A stretch of DNA of 64,000 nucleotides from Candidatus Rifleibacteriota bacterium (GCA_015233155.1 JADFYG010000014.1:517-64516), one strand, 5' to 3'. Shown: positions 17,061 to 28,307, counted from the first letter of the stretch. Translations and numbers: made by a program. Notes: a model not told the origin generated them from the sequence alone.

Positions 17061-18431
17061 ATGAAGCGTATAAGAGCATCTATGCCGTCATTTACATCTT
17101 TTTCCCTCGTTATTTCCACATTTTTTCTGATTGCATCGACTCTCTGCGCTGAATTTCCCGTCGCTAAAACGCGGGATGCCGCTGTTGAGCGATTTCTGCG
17201 GTATGTCGTCATCGATACACAATCCCATGAAGACATAGCAACCGTTCCGAGCAGCATCGGACAAATACAGCTGGCACAGCTCCTGAAAAAAGAAGTAACG
17301 AGCCTGGGCCTTTCTGATGTCCGCATCGATGATCACGGATATGTATACGCAGTTCTTCCTGCAAGCGGAGTCAGAAATCCGGAAACCATACCTACGATCG
17401 GATTCATCTCCCATATAGACACTTCCAATGCGGTCACGGAAAAACAAATTCATCCTAAACTTCATGAAAACTACCAGGGTGGAGACATTAAACTTCCCGG
17501 AAATGAATATCAGGTAATAACGTCAGCCAAAAATCCATTGTTGAAAAAGGCTATAGGCGCAACAATAATAACCGCAAATGGTAACTCGCTTCTTGGTGCA
17601 GATGACAAAGCGGGTATCGCGGAAATTATGACGGCCATGGAGTACTTGATCCAACATCCGGAGATTCCTCACGGCGCAATCAGAATCGCTTTCACGCCGG
17701 ATGAAGAAGTAGATAAAGGTCCGGCCGGCTTCGATCTGAAAACTTTTTGTGCGAGTTTCGCCTACACTGTTGACGGAAGCGAGGAAGGCGAACTCAACGA
17801 TGAAACTTTCAACGCTGCTTCCGCCATTGTTTCATTTCACGGGAAAAACAGTCATCCGGGAAGCGCTAAAGACAATATGATCAACAGTCTGTATGCTGCT
17901 TCGCATTTCATTTCCGCCATTCCTTCAGACCAACGTGCGGAGCATACGGATGAACGAATGGGATTCATTCATCCGTATGAAATCAAAGGGTCAGAAGAAG
18001 AATCGAGCGTAAAAATCCTGTTACGGGATTTCGAGAACAGCGGAATAGAGTCGAAGAAAAGTCTGATACGGGATTTGGAAAAACAGACCAAAAACAAATT
18101 TCCTCAGGTGAATATCGATGTTGCGATTGAGGATACCTACAAAAATATGAAGGTCATACTGGCCTCGTATCCATTTGTCGTTGACTGCGCACTGGAAGCA
18201 ATGAAGCGCGCCGGAGTGACTCCGGTCAGGAAACCCATTCGCGGAGGAACTGACGGGGCCGATTTTTCTTTTATGGGTCTACCGTGCGCGAACATCTTTT
18301 CCGGAGCGATGAATGAACACAGCATGGAGGAATGGGTTTCCGCGAATACCATGGAAAAAGCCGTTGAAACCATAATCAATATCGCCATAGTCAGTGGTGA
18401 AAGCCACTCATCCGCAAAACGCAGTGACTGA
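17061..18431 (+). CDS. pepT: Peptidase T with a predicted signal peptide
   Basis: A tripeptide aminopeptidase (M20B family). Metal-site and catalytic blocks are visible: FISHIDTSNAV, LLGADDKAGIAEI, FTPDEEVDKGPAG, YTVDGSEEGEL and GGTDGADFSFMGLPC. The 456-residue form starting at ATG 17061, after AGGAGA (17048-17053), begins with a hydrophobic signal-like segment (SFSLVISTFFLIASTLCA). Classic PepT is a cytoplasmic protein of about 408 residues, so export to the periplasm is predicted. The frame is open back to 16872, but those codons have no ribosome-binding site. It lies alone on the plus strand, flanked by minus-strand genes for a YfiR-like protein and a TonB-dependent receptor. Confidence 0.93.
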   Translation: MKRIRASMPSFTSFSLVISTFFLIASTLCAEFPVAKTRDAAVERFLRYVVIDTQSHEDIATVPSSIGQIQLAQLLKKEVTSLGLSDVRIDDHGYVYAVLPASGVRNPETIPTIGFISHIDTSNAVTEKQIHPKLHENYQGGDIKLPGNEYQVITSAKNPLLKKAIGATIITANGNSLLGADDKAGIAEIMTAMEYLIQHPEIPHGAIRIAFTPDEEVDKGPAGFDLKTFCASFAYTVDGSEEGELNDETFNAASAIVSFHGKNSHPGSAKDNMINSLYAASHFISAIPSDQRAEHTDERMGFIHPYEIKGSEEESSVKILLRDFENSGIESKKSLIRDLEKQTKNKFPQVNIDVAIEDTYKNMKVILASYPFVVDCALEAMKRAGVTPVRKPIRGGTDGADFSFMGLPCANIFSGAMNEHSMEEWVSANTMEKAVETIINIAIVSGESHSSAKRSD

Positions 18432-18467
18432 CGACTGAAGTTACTTTGATATACCGTCAGCCGTGAT

Positions 18468-18504
18468 TATTTGGCCTTCTCACAATTAACAAAGAAGCCA
18501 AATA
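18468..18504. terminator. Hairpin between convergent pepT and receptor gene
   Basis: TATTTGGC plus TTCT (18468-18480, one bulged C) pairs with AGAA plus GCCAAATA (18493-18504) around a 12-nt loop. It is placed 37 nt after the pepT stop, and gene ends on both sides point to it, so a bidirectional terminator is likely. Confidence 0.6.
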
Positions 18505-18546
18505 CTCAAGGCTTTATGCCAAACAAGATTCCTCACATTCGTTCTG

Positions 18547-18596
18547 AATGACAAACAATGCTGTCATTTCGAACGGAGGGAGAAATCTCAACGATC
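18547..18596. repeat. Short palindromic intergenic repeat (GTCATTTCGAAC type)
   Basis: AATGACA (18547-18553) and TGTCATT (18562-18568) form an inverted repeat, followed by TCGAACGGAGGGAGAAATCT. Sequences of the form GTCATTTCGAGCGNAGNGAGAAATCT recur as interspersed intergenic elements in many bacterial genomes; membership is by resemblance only. It sits between the pepT and receptor gene ends, in a 223-nt gene-free stretch with nothing else recognisable beyond the hairpin. Confidence 0.5.
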
Positions 18597-18654
18597 CGGT
18601 CAGCATCATTTGTAATCATGGGCCTTCTATAATCATGCTGACGGCAAATCTGAA

Positions 18655-20700
18655 TCAGAAGAAATAGGTTCCCTTTACACGAAAGGTTCTGCCGTTCTGT
18701 TCAATTTTGTCCTGGATATGTTCTTCCGCTCCGGGATCAAAATAAGTTTTTCCAAAAAGATTGTAGCAGCTCAGCGCAAACTCAACATTTTTTGGACGGT
18801 TGCGATGGGCAATGGTGAAATTGGTTAAAAATACATCTCCTGACTCATTTCCTGCTAGTGTCTTTCTGGTGCTCATATACTGAGTCTCCAGGCCACAATT
18901 GAACTTACTTTGCATCATGGGAACACTTATCAGCAATTTAGCCATACGATTCGGCGAATTTGATAACATCTCACCCGACCGTTGATCTTTGTTGGTTTGC
19001 CATGAACAGTTGAACCGGCACTCCTTCCCGTCTTCCCATTGTTTTTTCAACGAAACTTCCGAGCCCCTGGCTTCTACGGAGTCGAGATTCTGAAAAAACA
19101 TAAGATTATCAACTGGATCGCGAACGAGAGAGATAAGATTCTTTATCTTATATTTATATAAAGAAACAGATCCGAAAAGGCCGTCAGAAAACGTCTTTTC
19201 ATAGACTCCTTCAAGAGTGTCATTTGTTTCAGGCTGTAAATTAGGATTTACCTTCTGAGTCAATCCACCGTCCTGATAATATCGCTCATATCCGTTTGGA
19301 GCCCGAAAAGCCTGGCCGGAAAGCAGCTTTATTACCGAGCTTTTCGCCGGATTGAACACAAGAGCAAAACGGGGATTAGTTCTTTCACCGAACTGGTTAA
19401 GACGATCGTCCCTTATGCCGGCGCTTAAAGACAGTTTTGAACAAATTTTGTATTCATCCTGAATGAATAAAGCCGATTCGAGAAAACTTCGATTATCATC
19501 GAGTTTCTGGGTCAGATCATAGTTTGACTGATTCATATATACAGTGTCTTTAAATTCAGTGCCTATGATGAAAAGATGTCGTTCCCAGCACTTCTTTGTC
19601 CACTGACAGTCAAGCACGCGACGCATGCCGGCTCCCACATCAAAATTGAAGGCATAGCTTGGAGGATCTCCAGCCGCGGCAAAATCGTAATTATACTTCC
19701 CTTGATACTGCGACTTGAATTGATTCAATCGTATGGTCAGATCGCCATTAGTTTTTGAACTTTTCAGATACTGCAAACTCAACAGAGAGTATTCATCCGT
19801 GGTACTGTTTCCGTCAGAATTAAAGACAGTCCCATAAGACCCAGTAGGAATTCCCTTTGTTCGACGCCCGAATGCACCTTCAACGGTGAAATGGCCGCTC
19901 TTGTATTTCAAAAAAGCTTGCGAATTGCCATCATAATCACGATTTTCAGCCACGCCATTATTCGTCGCCGGACTGTTGAACTCAGGGTAAAACAGTCTGG
20001 TCTGACCGGCAGAATCCATGAAAGACGTTGAAAAGATCAGATCCCGACCGGATTCCTGCTTGGGAGCATGGGTGAAACGACACTTGAATGTATTGAAAGA
20101 GCCTGCTTCCCCCGAAATCTCATTGCCCTTTATATCAGAACCTTTTCGGGTAATCACGTTGATGACTCCGAAAAAGGCGTTGTTTCCATACATGGAAGAA
20201 CTGGGACCGCGGATGATTTCTATGCGATCGATCAAGTCGATATCCAGTAAAAATTCTGTACCTATGGTACCGGTTTCATAAACGGGATCATTAACCCTGA
20301 AGCCATCAACAAGCAAAAGAGCACGCGCATTGAAATCTCCGGGCCGGCTGAAGCCTCTGATGCCCAGATAGCTGTAGTTTCTATCATATGAAGAATAAAA
20401 CCCACTTAAACTCTGTAACGCTTCGCCAAGGGTTCTGTACCCGAATTTCCTGAAGTCTTCCGAGGTGATGACGGAAACTGATGAAGGAGCCTGCGATGCT
20501 TTCTGTGAATATTTCGAGGCAGTGGTTACCGTTTCCACTTTGATGTTCATGAGCTCTTCAAGGCTCAGACTCGCGAGACTGGATGTGCTTGTCGCCTGTT
20601 TTACATTGGCGCAGACTGCCACCGCAAAGGAACAAAAAATATAAACAATCATGGCATTGAGAAAGATCTTCCCGTCATGAAAACGCTTATTTCTATTCAT
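18655..20700 (-). CDS. TonB-dependent outer-membrane receptor
   Basis: A 681-residue outer-membrane receptor: a signal segment (about 15-35), a TonB-box-like region (IKVETVTTASK), and a plug domain (about 55-165, with SVSVITSEDFRKFGYRTLGE and GIRGFSRPGDFNARALLLVDG). A 22-strand-type barrel follows, with many alternating aromatic strands, and the chain ends in a terminal aromatic strand RTFRVKGTYFF. I chose ATG 20700 because GAGGCAG lies just upstream. Such receptors import scarce ligands with energy from TonB-ExbBD, none of which is in the window. The SLEELMNIKVETVT type of N-terminus is often found near YfiR-like proteins and sensor kinases, as here. Substrate not deducible; peptides are one guess from the peptidase neighbours. 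Confidence 0.93.
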   Translation of the reverse strand: MNRNKRFHDGKIFLNAMIVYIFCSFAVAVCANVKQATSTSSLASLSLEELMNIKVETVTTASKYSQKASQAPSSVSVITSEDFRKFGYRTLGEALQSLSGFYSSYDRNYSYLGIRGFSRPGDFNARALLLVDGFRVNDPVYETGTIGTEFLLDIDLIDRIEIIRGPSSSMYGNNAFFGVINVITRKGSDIKGNEISGEAGSFNTFKCRFTHAPKQESGRDLIFSTSFMDSAGQTRLFYPEFNSPATNNGVAENRDYDGNSQAFLKYKSGHFTVEGAFGRRTKGIPTGSYGTVFNSDGNSTTDEYSLLSLQYLKSSKTNGDLTIRLNQFKSQYQGKYNYDFAAAGDPPSYAFNFDVGAGMRRVLDCQWTKKCWERHLFIIGTEFKDTVYMNQSNYDLTQKLDDNRSFLESALFIQDEYKICSKLSLSAGIRDDRLNQFGERTNPRFALVFNPAKSSVIKLLSGQAFRAPNGYERYYQDGGLTQKVNPNLQPETNDTLEGVYEKTFSDGLFGSVSLYKYKIKNLISLVRDPVDNLMFFQNLDSVEARGSEVSLKKQWEDGKECRFNCSWQTNKDQRSGEMLSNSPNRMAKLLISVPMMQSKFNCGLETQYMSTRKTLAGNESGDVFLTNFTIAHRNRPKNVEFALSCYNLFGKTYFDPGAEEHIQDKIEQNGRTFRVKGTYFF

Positions 20701-20885
20701 GCCTGCCTCATTGTAATAATCTATAATGCCCAACTTCTAAACATACACTTGGCGCGTTATTTTATCATTAAGTATATGAAAATAACAGCAATTATCCATT
20801 TGGGCGCTGGTGATGGTCTCCGAGGGATTTCCATAGATTACCTGGTGAAATAAAACGAAATTAAACAATTCCCTAAAAAGCCAGT

Positions 20886-20911
20886 CGCGTAACCCGTTGC
20901 GGGGTTACGCG
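20886..20911 (-). terminator. Terminator downstream of the pyrophosphatase gene
   Basis: CGCGTAACCC (20886-20895) and GGGTTACGCG (20902-20911) are perfect 10-bp arms. Read on the minus strand the stem is followed, after a short GC step, by five T residues, which fits Rho-independent termination of the minus-strand gene ending at 20951. Confidence 0.8.
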
Positions 20912-20950
20912 GCTGCATTTGTTTATCTTTACAGATCTGCGTCAGCCGGT

Positions 20951-23422
<2,472 letters not shown>

Positions 23423-23434
23423 CGATGTCTCCAA

Positions 23435-24262
23435 TTAGTTGGCGCGGTCCCACGCGTGGGGAATTTCCTTGGGGAAACGCCATAGATAGGCACCGTCACG
23501 ATCTCCTGTGTACAGCCCCCCCGCGATATCTTCCCGATAACCTTTCCACCACGCATACGGTACCCGGGCAAAGCACTCACCCTGGGTGATGGTCTTGGTC
23601 TTTTTCATCGGTGTCTCGGACAATGCCTTGATCGCCGTCTCAAAAATCTCCCGTGCTGCGAGGTCGCTGGCCTGCTGGCTCAACTCGGCAAACATCATCT
23701 GCCGGAAGACTTTTCCGGCGCGATGCGTCGCATACCAGACATACTCCGCTGGGGTCAGATTCGAAAGTACAAGCATTTCGACCGGTCCGATCACAAGGTA
23801 AAATCGGGGACGGCGACCTTCTATTTCAGGCAGACCGGCCACGGCAGCAACCTGATTAGGTGCGAGGTTCTCAGCCGAAGCATGTCCCTTGAACTGAATA
23901 AGACGCTCGCCAGGCTGCATTTCGAGGAGGTGCCCACTCGACTTCGCCAGGTAAACATGTCCGTAGGCGGTCAGGGGAGTACAATTGAACGCGCCATTGG
24001 AAAGTGCCGTCTTCGTGCGCTTGCCGGTGCGAATGGCATCAAGGGCGGAGCGTGCATCAGCTCCGGCATCCCGCCAGCCGCCTTCATCCATGAACTGGAA
24101 GGCCGGACTGCCCTCCTTCAGCGCGAGATCAACTAAAACGGATTGCCCGTGGAACTTGCCGCTAGTCCCAGGACTGCGGTGCCAGGCCAATCCCGACATA
24201 CCCAGACTTGTGGCCGTGACAGCACCATTCGGCAGGCTCATTACCAGATTAACGTTTGACAT
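23435..24262 (-). CDS. Unknown protein preceding the pyrophosphatase gene
   Basis: A 275-residue protein I do not recognise. It starts MSNVNLVMSLPNGAVTATS after an AGGGAAG site and has no signal peptide or membrane segment. It contains a hydrophobic strand pair (RFYLVIGPVEMLVLSNL, about residues 155-171). Later come a basic helical region (AREIFETAIKALSETPMKKTK) and a Trp/Tyr-rich C-terminus ending HAWDRAN. The stop lies 12 nt before the hppA ATG, so the two genes are almost certainly co-transcribed and perhaps translationally coupled. Composition matches hppA rather than other neighbours, suggesting the two moved together. A regulatory or accessory role for the pyrophosphatase is conceivable but unsupported by any motif. 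Confidence 0.75.
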   Translation of the reverse strand: MSNVNLVMSLPNGAVTATSLGMSGLAWHRSPGTSGKFHGQSVLVDLALKEGSPAFQFMDEGGWRDAGADARSALDAIRTGKRTKTALSNGAFNCTPLTAYGHVYLAKSSGHLLEMQPGERLIQFKGHASAENLAPNQVAAVAGLPEIEGRRPRFYLVIGPVEMLVLSNLTPAEYVWYATHRAGKVFRQMMFAELSQQASDLAAREIFETAIKALSETPMKKTKTITQGECFARVPYAWWKGYREDIAGGLYTGDRDGAYLWRFPKEIPHAWDRAN

Positions 24263-24349
24263 CGAGACTTCCCTCTGTGAATTTTTTTTATAGGAAATTG
24301 CTTTTCCGACCCTAGAGGATAATCCCATCGATTTCGCAAGTCAAGAGTG

Positions 24350-24373
24350 GTTATTTCTTCTGTTATTTCTTCT
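24350..24373. repeat. Tandem 12-mer, two copies
   Basis: GTTATTTCTTCT occurs twice back to back (24350-24361, 24362-24373) in a pyrimidine-rich tract upstream of the divergent pair formed by the unknown minus-strand gene and the plus-strand gene at 24549. No function assigned. Confidence 0.6.
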
Positions 24374-24548
24374 TCTATTTATTTGAATTTATCAGAGATG
24401 GCCCTGAAAACTCGCGTTTTTTCGCCTGAGACTAACCCCCTGGCATGAATTCTGAAACCTTTAATTCCTATCAACGCCAGAAATTATGATAGACTAGTAC
24501 ACACCGTCTATCAGATGACGGGACTTTTTCATCCATGGAGGGAAGAAA

Positions 24549-25169
24549 TTGAAACGGTTTACTAATGCGTTGGGCGTATTTCTACTGGTTCTTCCATTGA
24601 TTTCGATGATGCCGTCTGTTGCGACGTGCGCAGTAACAGCGACTGCCAATCACTATTTCGCCGATTTGCAGGGCAGATATGCTTCGGTACAGGATGCCAA
24701 CATTCTGATCGAAGCCCTTCGGGAAAAGAACAAGAGGCCACCGGCAGTGGACGCAAGACCCATATGGTCTGTGTTATGGGCTTCGGCTACTCCGATGATT
24801 CCTTCCGGCCCTGGAATGACAAGCGATGAGGTATACCCTGACCCCGAAAAAGAATCGGAGACAGACACTCACAAGACAGTCAAAAAGCATGGCAAACATT
24901 CAACAAAACGGCACAAACATCATAAAGCCGCCAGTTCATCCCGACATAGCGGCAAACATGAGAAAAAAACGGCAAACGGAAACAGCTCCCTGACAGACAG
25001 CGGGTCCCCCGGAACCGCCAAACCCGTGACTCCTTCGCCATCGGTCAAGGCTAAAAAGGAAGCGAAACCACCCATGGCACCGAAGGCATCAAAAGCAGTA
25101 AAACAAACAGGGCCATCAAATCTTCCGAAAGTACCAAAAACAGTTAAACCAACAAAACCCATTAAATAA
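24549..25169 (+). CDS. Exported Lys/His/Pro-rich low-complexity protein
   Basis: A 206-residue protein with a signal peptide (KRFTNALGVFLLVLPLISMM, cleavage near TCA). A short globular part (about 30-95) has the FADLQGRYASVQDAN segment. A long disordered tail follows: first His/Lys-rich (KHGKHSTKRHKHHKAAS), then Lys/Pro/Ala-rich to the end (KTVKPTKPIK). TTG at 24549 is the start, with GGAGGGAAG at 24537-24545. The basic tail could bind polyanions such as LPS, peptidoglycan or nucleic acid, and the His clusters could bind metals; both are inference. No family recognised. Confidence 0.7.
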   Translation: MKRFTNALGVFLLVLPLISMMPSVATCAVTATANHYFADLQGRYASVQDANILIEALREKNKRPPAVDARPIWSVLWASATPMIPSGPGMTSDEVYPDPEKESETDTHKTVKKHGKHSTKRHKHHKAASSSRHSGKHEKKTANGNSSLTDSGSPGTAKPVTPSPSVKAKKEAKPPMAPKASKAVKQTGPSNLPKVPKTVKPTKPIK

Positions 25170-25299
25170 TCAGACAACGCCGACCACTAAGTTAACGCCT
25201 AAATCAGTTTTCCTGGACACGGCACGCCCCAGGAAAGTGTAACTCATAATTTATTCGGCTTATCTGCATTCTGTGGTGAATTTTCCGTTCCGGTCTTTA

Positions 25300-25391
25300 T
25301 CCGTGTGCATCTGTGTTAATTGTGGTTAACCTCTTTTCCGGTCTTTCTTTTTATCTGTATTCAAGCTTTATCCGTGTTCATCTGTGGTTAA
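25300..25391. repeat. Two degenerate copies of an interspersed repeat
   Basis: TCCGTGTTCATCTGTGGTTA (25371-25390) and a longer variant with an internal insertion (25300-25329) share the TCCGTGT.CATCTGTG...TGGTTAA core. TTCCGGTCTTT is also repeated nearby. Repeats of this wording turn up in many unrelated environmental genomes. It occupies most of the 284-nt gap between two convergent genes. Confidence 0.55.
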
Positions 25392-25399
25392 ATAGAGGC

Positions 25400-25440
25400 A
25401 TTCAATACAGCGCCCTTTAAAACCGGGCGCTGTATTGAAT
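25400..25440. terminator. Perfect 16-bp palindrome between convergent genes
   Basis: ATTCAATACAGCGCCC (25400-25415) and its exact reverse complement (25425-25440) flank the 9-nt loop TTTAAAACC. It lies between the exported basic protein gene (plus) and the deaminase fusion gene (minus), 13 nt from the latter's stop. No T tract follows on either strand. Probably a bidirectional transcription stop. Confidence 0.75.
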
Positions 25441-25453
25441 ATAAATCGTAGTC

Positions 25454-27430
25454 TCAAGAAGCCCTGATCAGATCAATGTAGTCTTTGGTGACCGGTTCAT
25501 TCGAAGCTGAACCGAACAATTCAAGCAACTCAGTCATGAGATTCGTTTTCGTTATCGAGTCTGAGCGGTTCCAGGTGCGGCTTTTGATCTCAAGAAATGT
25601 GCCGATATCGGGTTTGATAATGCGATCGATGTGAACAAAAAACTCTGTTTCCTTATATCGAATCAGATAGCGCAAACGGTCTTTCTCTATCTCGACTTCA
25701 CCAACCGGTTTGAAGTATTCACGATAGAAACGAAGACTGTTGACTGCCGGAGCAAAATATCGGCTGCGTGAAAGCAGAATTTCGTGGGAAACGTGCTCTT
25801 CCCGGACCTCGCCTATCAATGTAAGACGAGCACGGGCTTGGGTTACATTGCCGGTTTCATCTATAAACTCGTCTTCCCGATATCGTATACGCCCCTGAGA
25901 CGGATCTTCAAACAGGAAATACGTGTCAAACTCACGATAATGACGAGTGCGATCAATGGTGACGGCAGGCATTGCAAGTCCTTTGAGAATACTGGCGGAA
26001 TCATTGATGCGCACTTTAACCTGGATCTCGTAACTTTCCTCTTCCATGGCGCCGCCTATTGCAACCAGCTTGGACAGTATTGACTGTTCGCGCTTGGCCA
26101 GAAAAGCATCTATGCGTACAGCGAAACTCTGGCATTTTTCGAGCAGATCAGCTTCGTTAAGCGTTTTCAGCTTTCTGTCCCGCATGAGAAAAGCCCCCTC
26201 GACCATGACATCCGTAACATCGCTGGATTTCGATGCATAAACGAGCTGCGAATACGGGCTGTTCGTGTCACGCCGAAATCGTGGTGCATTATGAACAAGA
26301 TCTATGTCGACCAGAATCAGATCAGCGCGCTTGCCAGGCTCGATCGAACCGATTTTATCCGACATATGGATGGCACGCGCGCCTCCGCGAGTGGCCATCA
26401 TGATCACTGTGCGGGCCGGAAGAGATGTCGGATCGCCAGTGGTCAGTTTGCCCAAAAGGCTCGTCAGGCGCATTTCTTCAAACATGTCGAGATCGTTGTT
26501 CGAGGCCGGACCATCGGTACCGATACCCACATTTACATGAAAATCCAGCATCTTGGAAACCGGTGCACCACCAGAGGCAAGCTTCAAATTCGAAGACGGG
26601 TTGTGAGCCACACCGGCTCCGGCATGTGCCATGGCTCGAATTTCACCCTCGTCAATGTGAACGCAATGCGCGGCGATTACCTTCGAATCGAACAAATTCA
26701 GCTTTTTCATGTATGGAATTACCGGCATTCCATGAACTGCGCGTATTCCCTCAACTTCCTGACTGGTTTCAGAAAGATGAATCTGAAGAGGGACATCGAA
26801 TTCGACCGCCATCGCAACGCAAGCCTTGATAATTTCAGGAGTTGTCGTGTATGGTGCGTGTGGAGCTATGCTGGGCACGATCAGCGGGTGGTTTTTCCAT
26901 TTCTGAATGAATTTGCGAGCCAGGCTAAACGCTTCTTCATAATCGCGCGAATCCGGGGTGGGAAATTTGAGTATCGAGGATCCGCACACAGCACGCATAC
27001 CTGCTGCCGCTGTTCCTTCGGCGACGGAATCCTCATAATAAAACATGTCCGCAAAACAGGTGGTTCCACCGCGAATCATCTCGGCACATGCAAGCTGTGT
27101 TCCGAGACGAACGAACTCAGGGGATACGAACTCCCGTTCCACCGGCATCATATATCCCATCAGCCAGACATCAAGCCGTAAATCATCTGCAAGACCACGC
27201 ATCAGGGTCATTGGAACATGCGTGTGCGTGTTCACAAGGCCGGGCATGAGTATTTTGCCTTTGCAATCTACGGTTTGGCTTCCCATGAAGGCTGCGCGAA
27301 TTTCGGCATCCGGGCCTACGGCGACGATACTGTTGCCGGAAACGGCTACAGCGCCTGGATCAAATTGCCGGAACGAATCGTCGATCGTAAGAACCAGAGC
27401 ATTCGTAAAAAGGATATCAACCTGCTTCAT
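25454..27430 (-). CDS. MTA/SAH-deaminase-type amidohydrolase fused to a CYTH domain
   Basis: A 658-residue two-domain protein. Residues 1-440 form an amidohydrolase of the 5-methylthioadenosine/S-adenosylhomocysteine deaminase (MtaD) type. H69 and H71 (NTHTHVP), H218 with catalytic E221 (QIHLSET), H255 and D306 (GIGTDGPAS) fit the metal site. After a linker, residues about 465-640 read as a CYTH triphosphate-tunnel domain: EIQVKVRIND, REFDTYFLFED, a RIRYRED arginine strand, ARARLTLIG, DRLRYLIRYKE, HIDRIIKPDIGTFLEIKSR. CYTH proteins act on triphosphorylated substrates such as ATP or thiamine triphosphate. The join is in frame without a stop. ATG 27430 follows an AGGTGG site. The combination suggests coupled nucleoside deamination and polyphosphate chemistry, which is inference. 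Confidence 0.88.
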   Translation of the reverse strand: MKQVDILFTNALVLTIDDSFRQFDPGAVAVSGNSIVAVGPDAEIRAAFMGSQTVDCKGKILMPGLVNTHTHVPMTLMRGLADDLRLDVWLMGYMMPVEREFVSPEFVRLGTQLACAEMIRGGTTCFADMFYYEDSVAEGTAAAGMRAVCGSSILKFPTPDSRDYEEAFSLARKFIQKWKNHPLIVPSIAPHAPYTTTPEIIKACVAMAVEFDVPLQIHLSETSQEVEGIRAVHGMPVIPYMKKLNLFDSKVIAAHCVHIDEGEIRAMAHAGAGVAHNPSSNLKLASGGAPVSKMLDFHVNVGIGTDGPASNNDLDMFEEMRLTSLLGKLTTGDPTSLPARTVIMMATRGGARAIHMSDKIGSIEPGKRADLILVDIDLVHNAPRFRRDTNSPYSQLVYASKSSDVTDVMVEGAFLMRDRKLKTLNEADLLEKCQSFAVRIDAFLAKREQSILSKLVAIGGAMEEESYEIQVKVRINDSASILKGLAMPAVTIDRTRHYREFDTYFLFEDPSQGRIRYREDEFIDETGNVTQARARLTLIGEVREEHVSHEILLSRSRYFAPAVNSLRFYREYFKPVGEVEIEKDRLRYLIRYKETEFFVHIDRIIKPDIGTFLEIKSRTWNRSDSITKTNLMTELLELFGSASNEPVTKDYIDLIRAS

Positions 27431-27522
27431 CTTTGATTTTCCACCTGTTCTTCGAGTTCTTCACCTAATTTGGGAAACCAGAATCAAAATGCACCATCAA
27501 GGCCGAACCACTGCGATTCATC

Positions 27523-27550
27523 GCGGCGCGTCCAGCGGTCGCGCCCTACC
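27523..27550. repeat. G+C-rich interspersed repeat, copy 1
   Basis: A 28-bp stretch running from GCGGCGCGTCC to GGTCGCGCCCTACC matches the one at 51191-51218 at 26 of 28 positions. It lies in the intergenic region between the deaminase fusion and thioredoxin-like genes. Confidence 0.7.
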
Positions 27551-27614
27551 TGCCGATATGCAACAGTAATTTCCAGTGGATGTTGTTTTCGCGGACATTT
27601 TGTCAGGACATCAG

Positions 27615-27641
27615 TTTGGGCGCGGCGCCGCCGCGCCCAAA
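27615..27641. repeat. Perfect 12-bp G+C-rich palindrome
   Basis: TTTGGGCGCGGC (27615-27626) and GCCGCGCCCAAA (27630-27641) with a GCC loop. Downstream of the thioredoxin-like gene on the minus strand, so it may act as its transcription stop, but no T tract follows. It may alternatively be a mobile palindromic repeat like the other GGGCGCG units in the window. Confidence 0.6.
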
Positions 27642-27671
27642 TGAACAAATGCCAATTACGTATTTATATCC

Positions 27672-28190
27672 TTACTTGATGGCTTTTTTCCACGTGTCGA
27701 GACATGTATCCGGAGAATTTGTCACATCGCCACGCCCGTCCTGGCTGATCGTTTCGCCCTTAGGGGACAGAATTATGAGCGTTGGGATGCCTTCTACGTT
27801 GTATTTAGTCTTGAGTGCCTCAGCCGCAGGGGATTGATATTTCATGGTCAGCCATTCCATTTTGAGATCAGACATGTATCCAAACTGCTCTTTTTCGCCC
27901 TTGTCAGAACTGACGAATACGATTTCAAAATCATCTTTATGCGCGTTGCGAAACTCGACGAGCTTGGGGGAAAACGCACGGCATGGAGGACACCAGTGAG
28001 CGGAATAGTAGATTCCAACGATCTTGTTTCCGAGTTGTTCGATACCAACCGGTTCCCCCTTGGCATTTAGCAGGCCGTCCGGGAAAAAGGTCTTCCATGT
28101 GCCGCTCGCGGCCGGATCGGCTGCAAAAGCGAAACTGCCGCAGAACGCCACGAAAAGGACAGCTAACAGGACAGTACGAGTATTGATCAT
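27672..28190 (-). CDS. Exported thioredoxin-like (nucleoredoxin/tryparedoxin-type) protein
   Basis: A 172-residue protein with a signal peptide (TRTVLLAVLFVAFCGSFAFA) and a thioredoxin fold with active site WCPPCR (YYSAHWCPPCRAFSPKL). The VFVSSDKGEKEQFGYM and MEWLTMKY segments and the cis-Pro strand EGIPTLIIL are typical of the tryparedoxin/nucleoredoxin group. It probably acts as a periplasmic thiol-disulfide oxidoreductase. ATG 28190 is preceded by AGGAAAAC; the frame is open six codons further upstream. It is divergently oriented from the PepD-like gene. Confidence 0.92.
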   Translation of the reverse strand: MINTRTVLLAVLFVAFCGSFAFAADPAASGTWKTFFPDGLLNAKGEPVGIEQLGNKIVGIYYSAHWCPPCRAFSPKLVEFRNAHKDDFEIVFVSSDKGEKEQFGYMSDLKMEWLTMKYQSPAAEALKTKYNVEGIPTLIILSPKGETISQDGRGDVTNSPDTCLDTWKKAIK

Positions 28191-28307
28191 GTTTTCCTCC
28201 TGATACAATGTCGGTCGGCTATTAAATGCATTCGAATAATTTCGACGCCCGACCGTCGGAAAAGAATGATACCATACTCGACAAACCAGTTGTCAAAAGG
28301 AGCCATC

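Noticed and set aside
25300-25391. CRISPR array
   Set aside because: Only two unequal copies without regular spacers; it matches a dispersed intergenic repeat type.
26291-27181. 296-codon plus-strand frame
   Set aside because: Opposite the deaminase domain whose catalytic residues are intact; no ribosome-binding site or family features.
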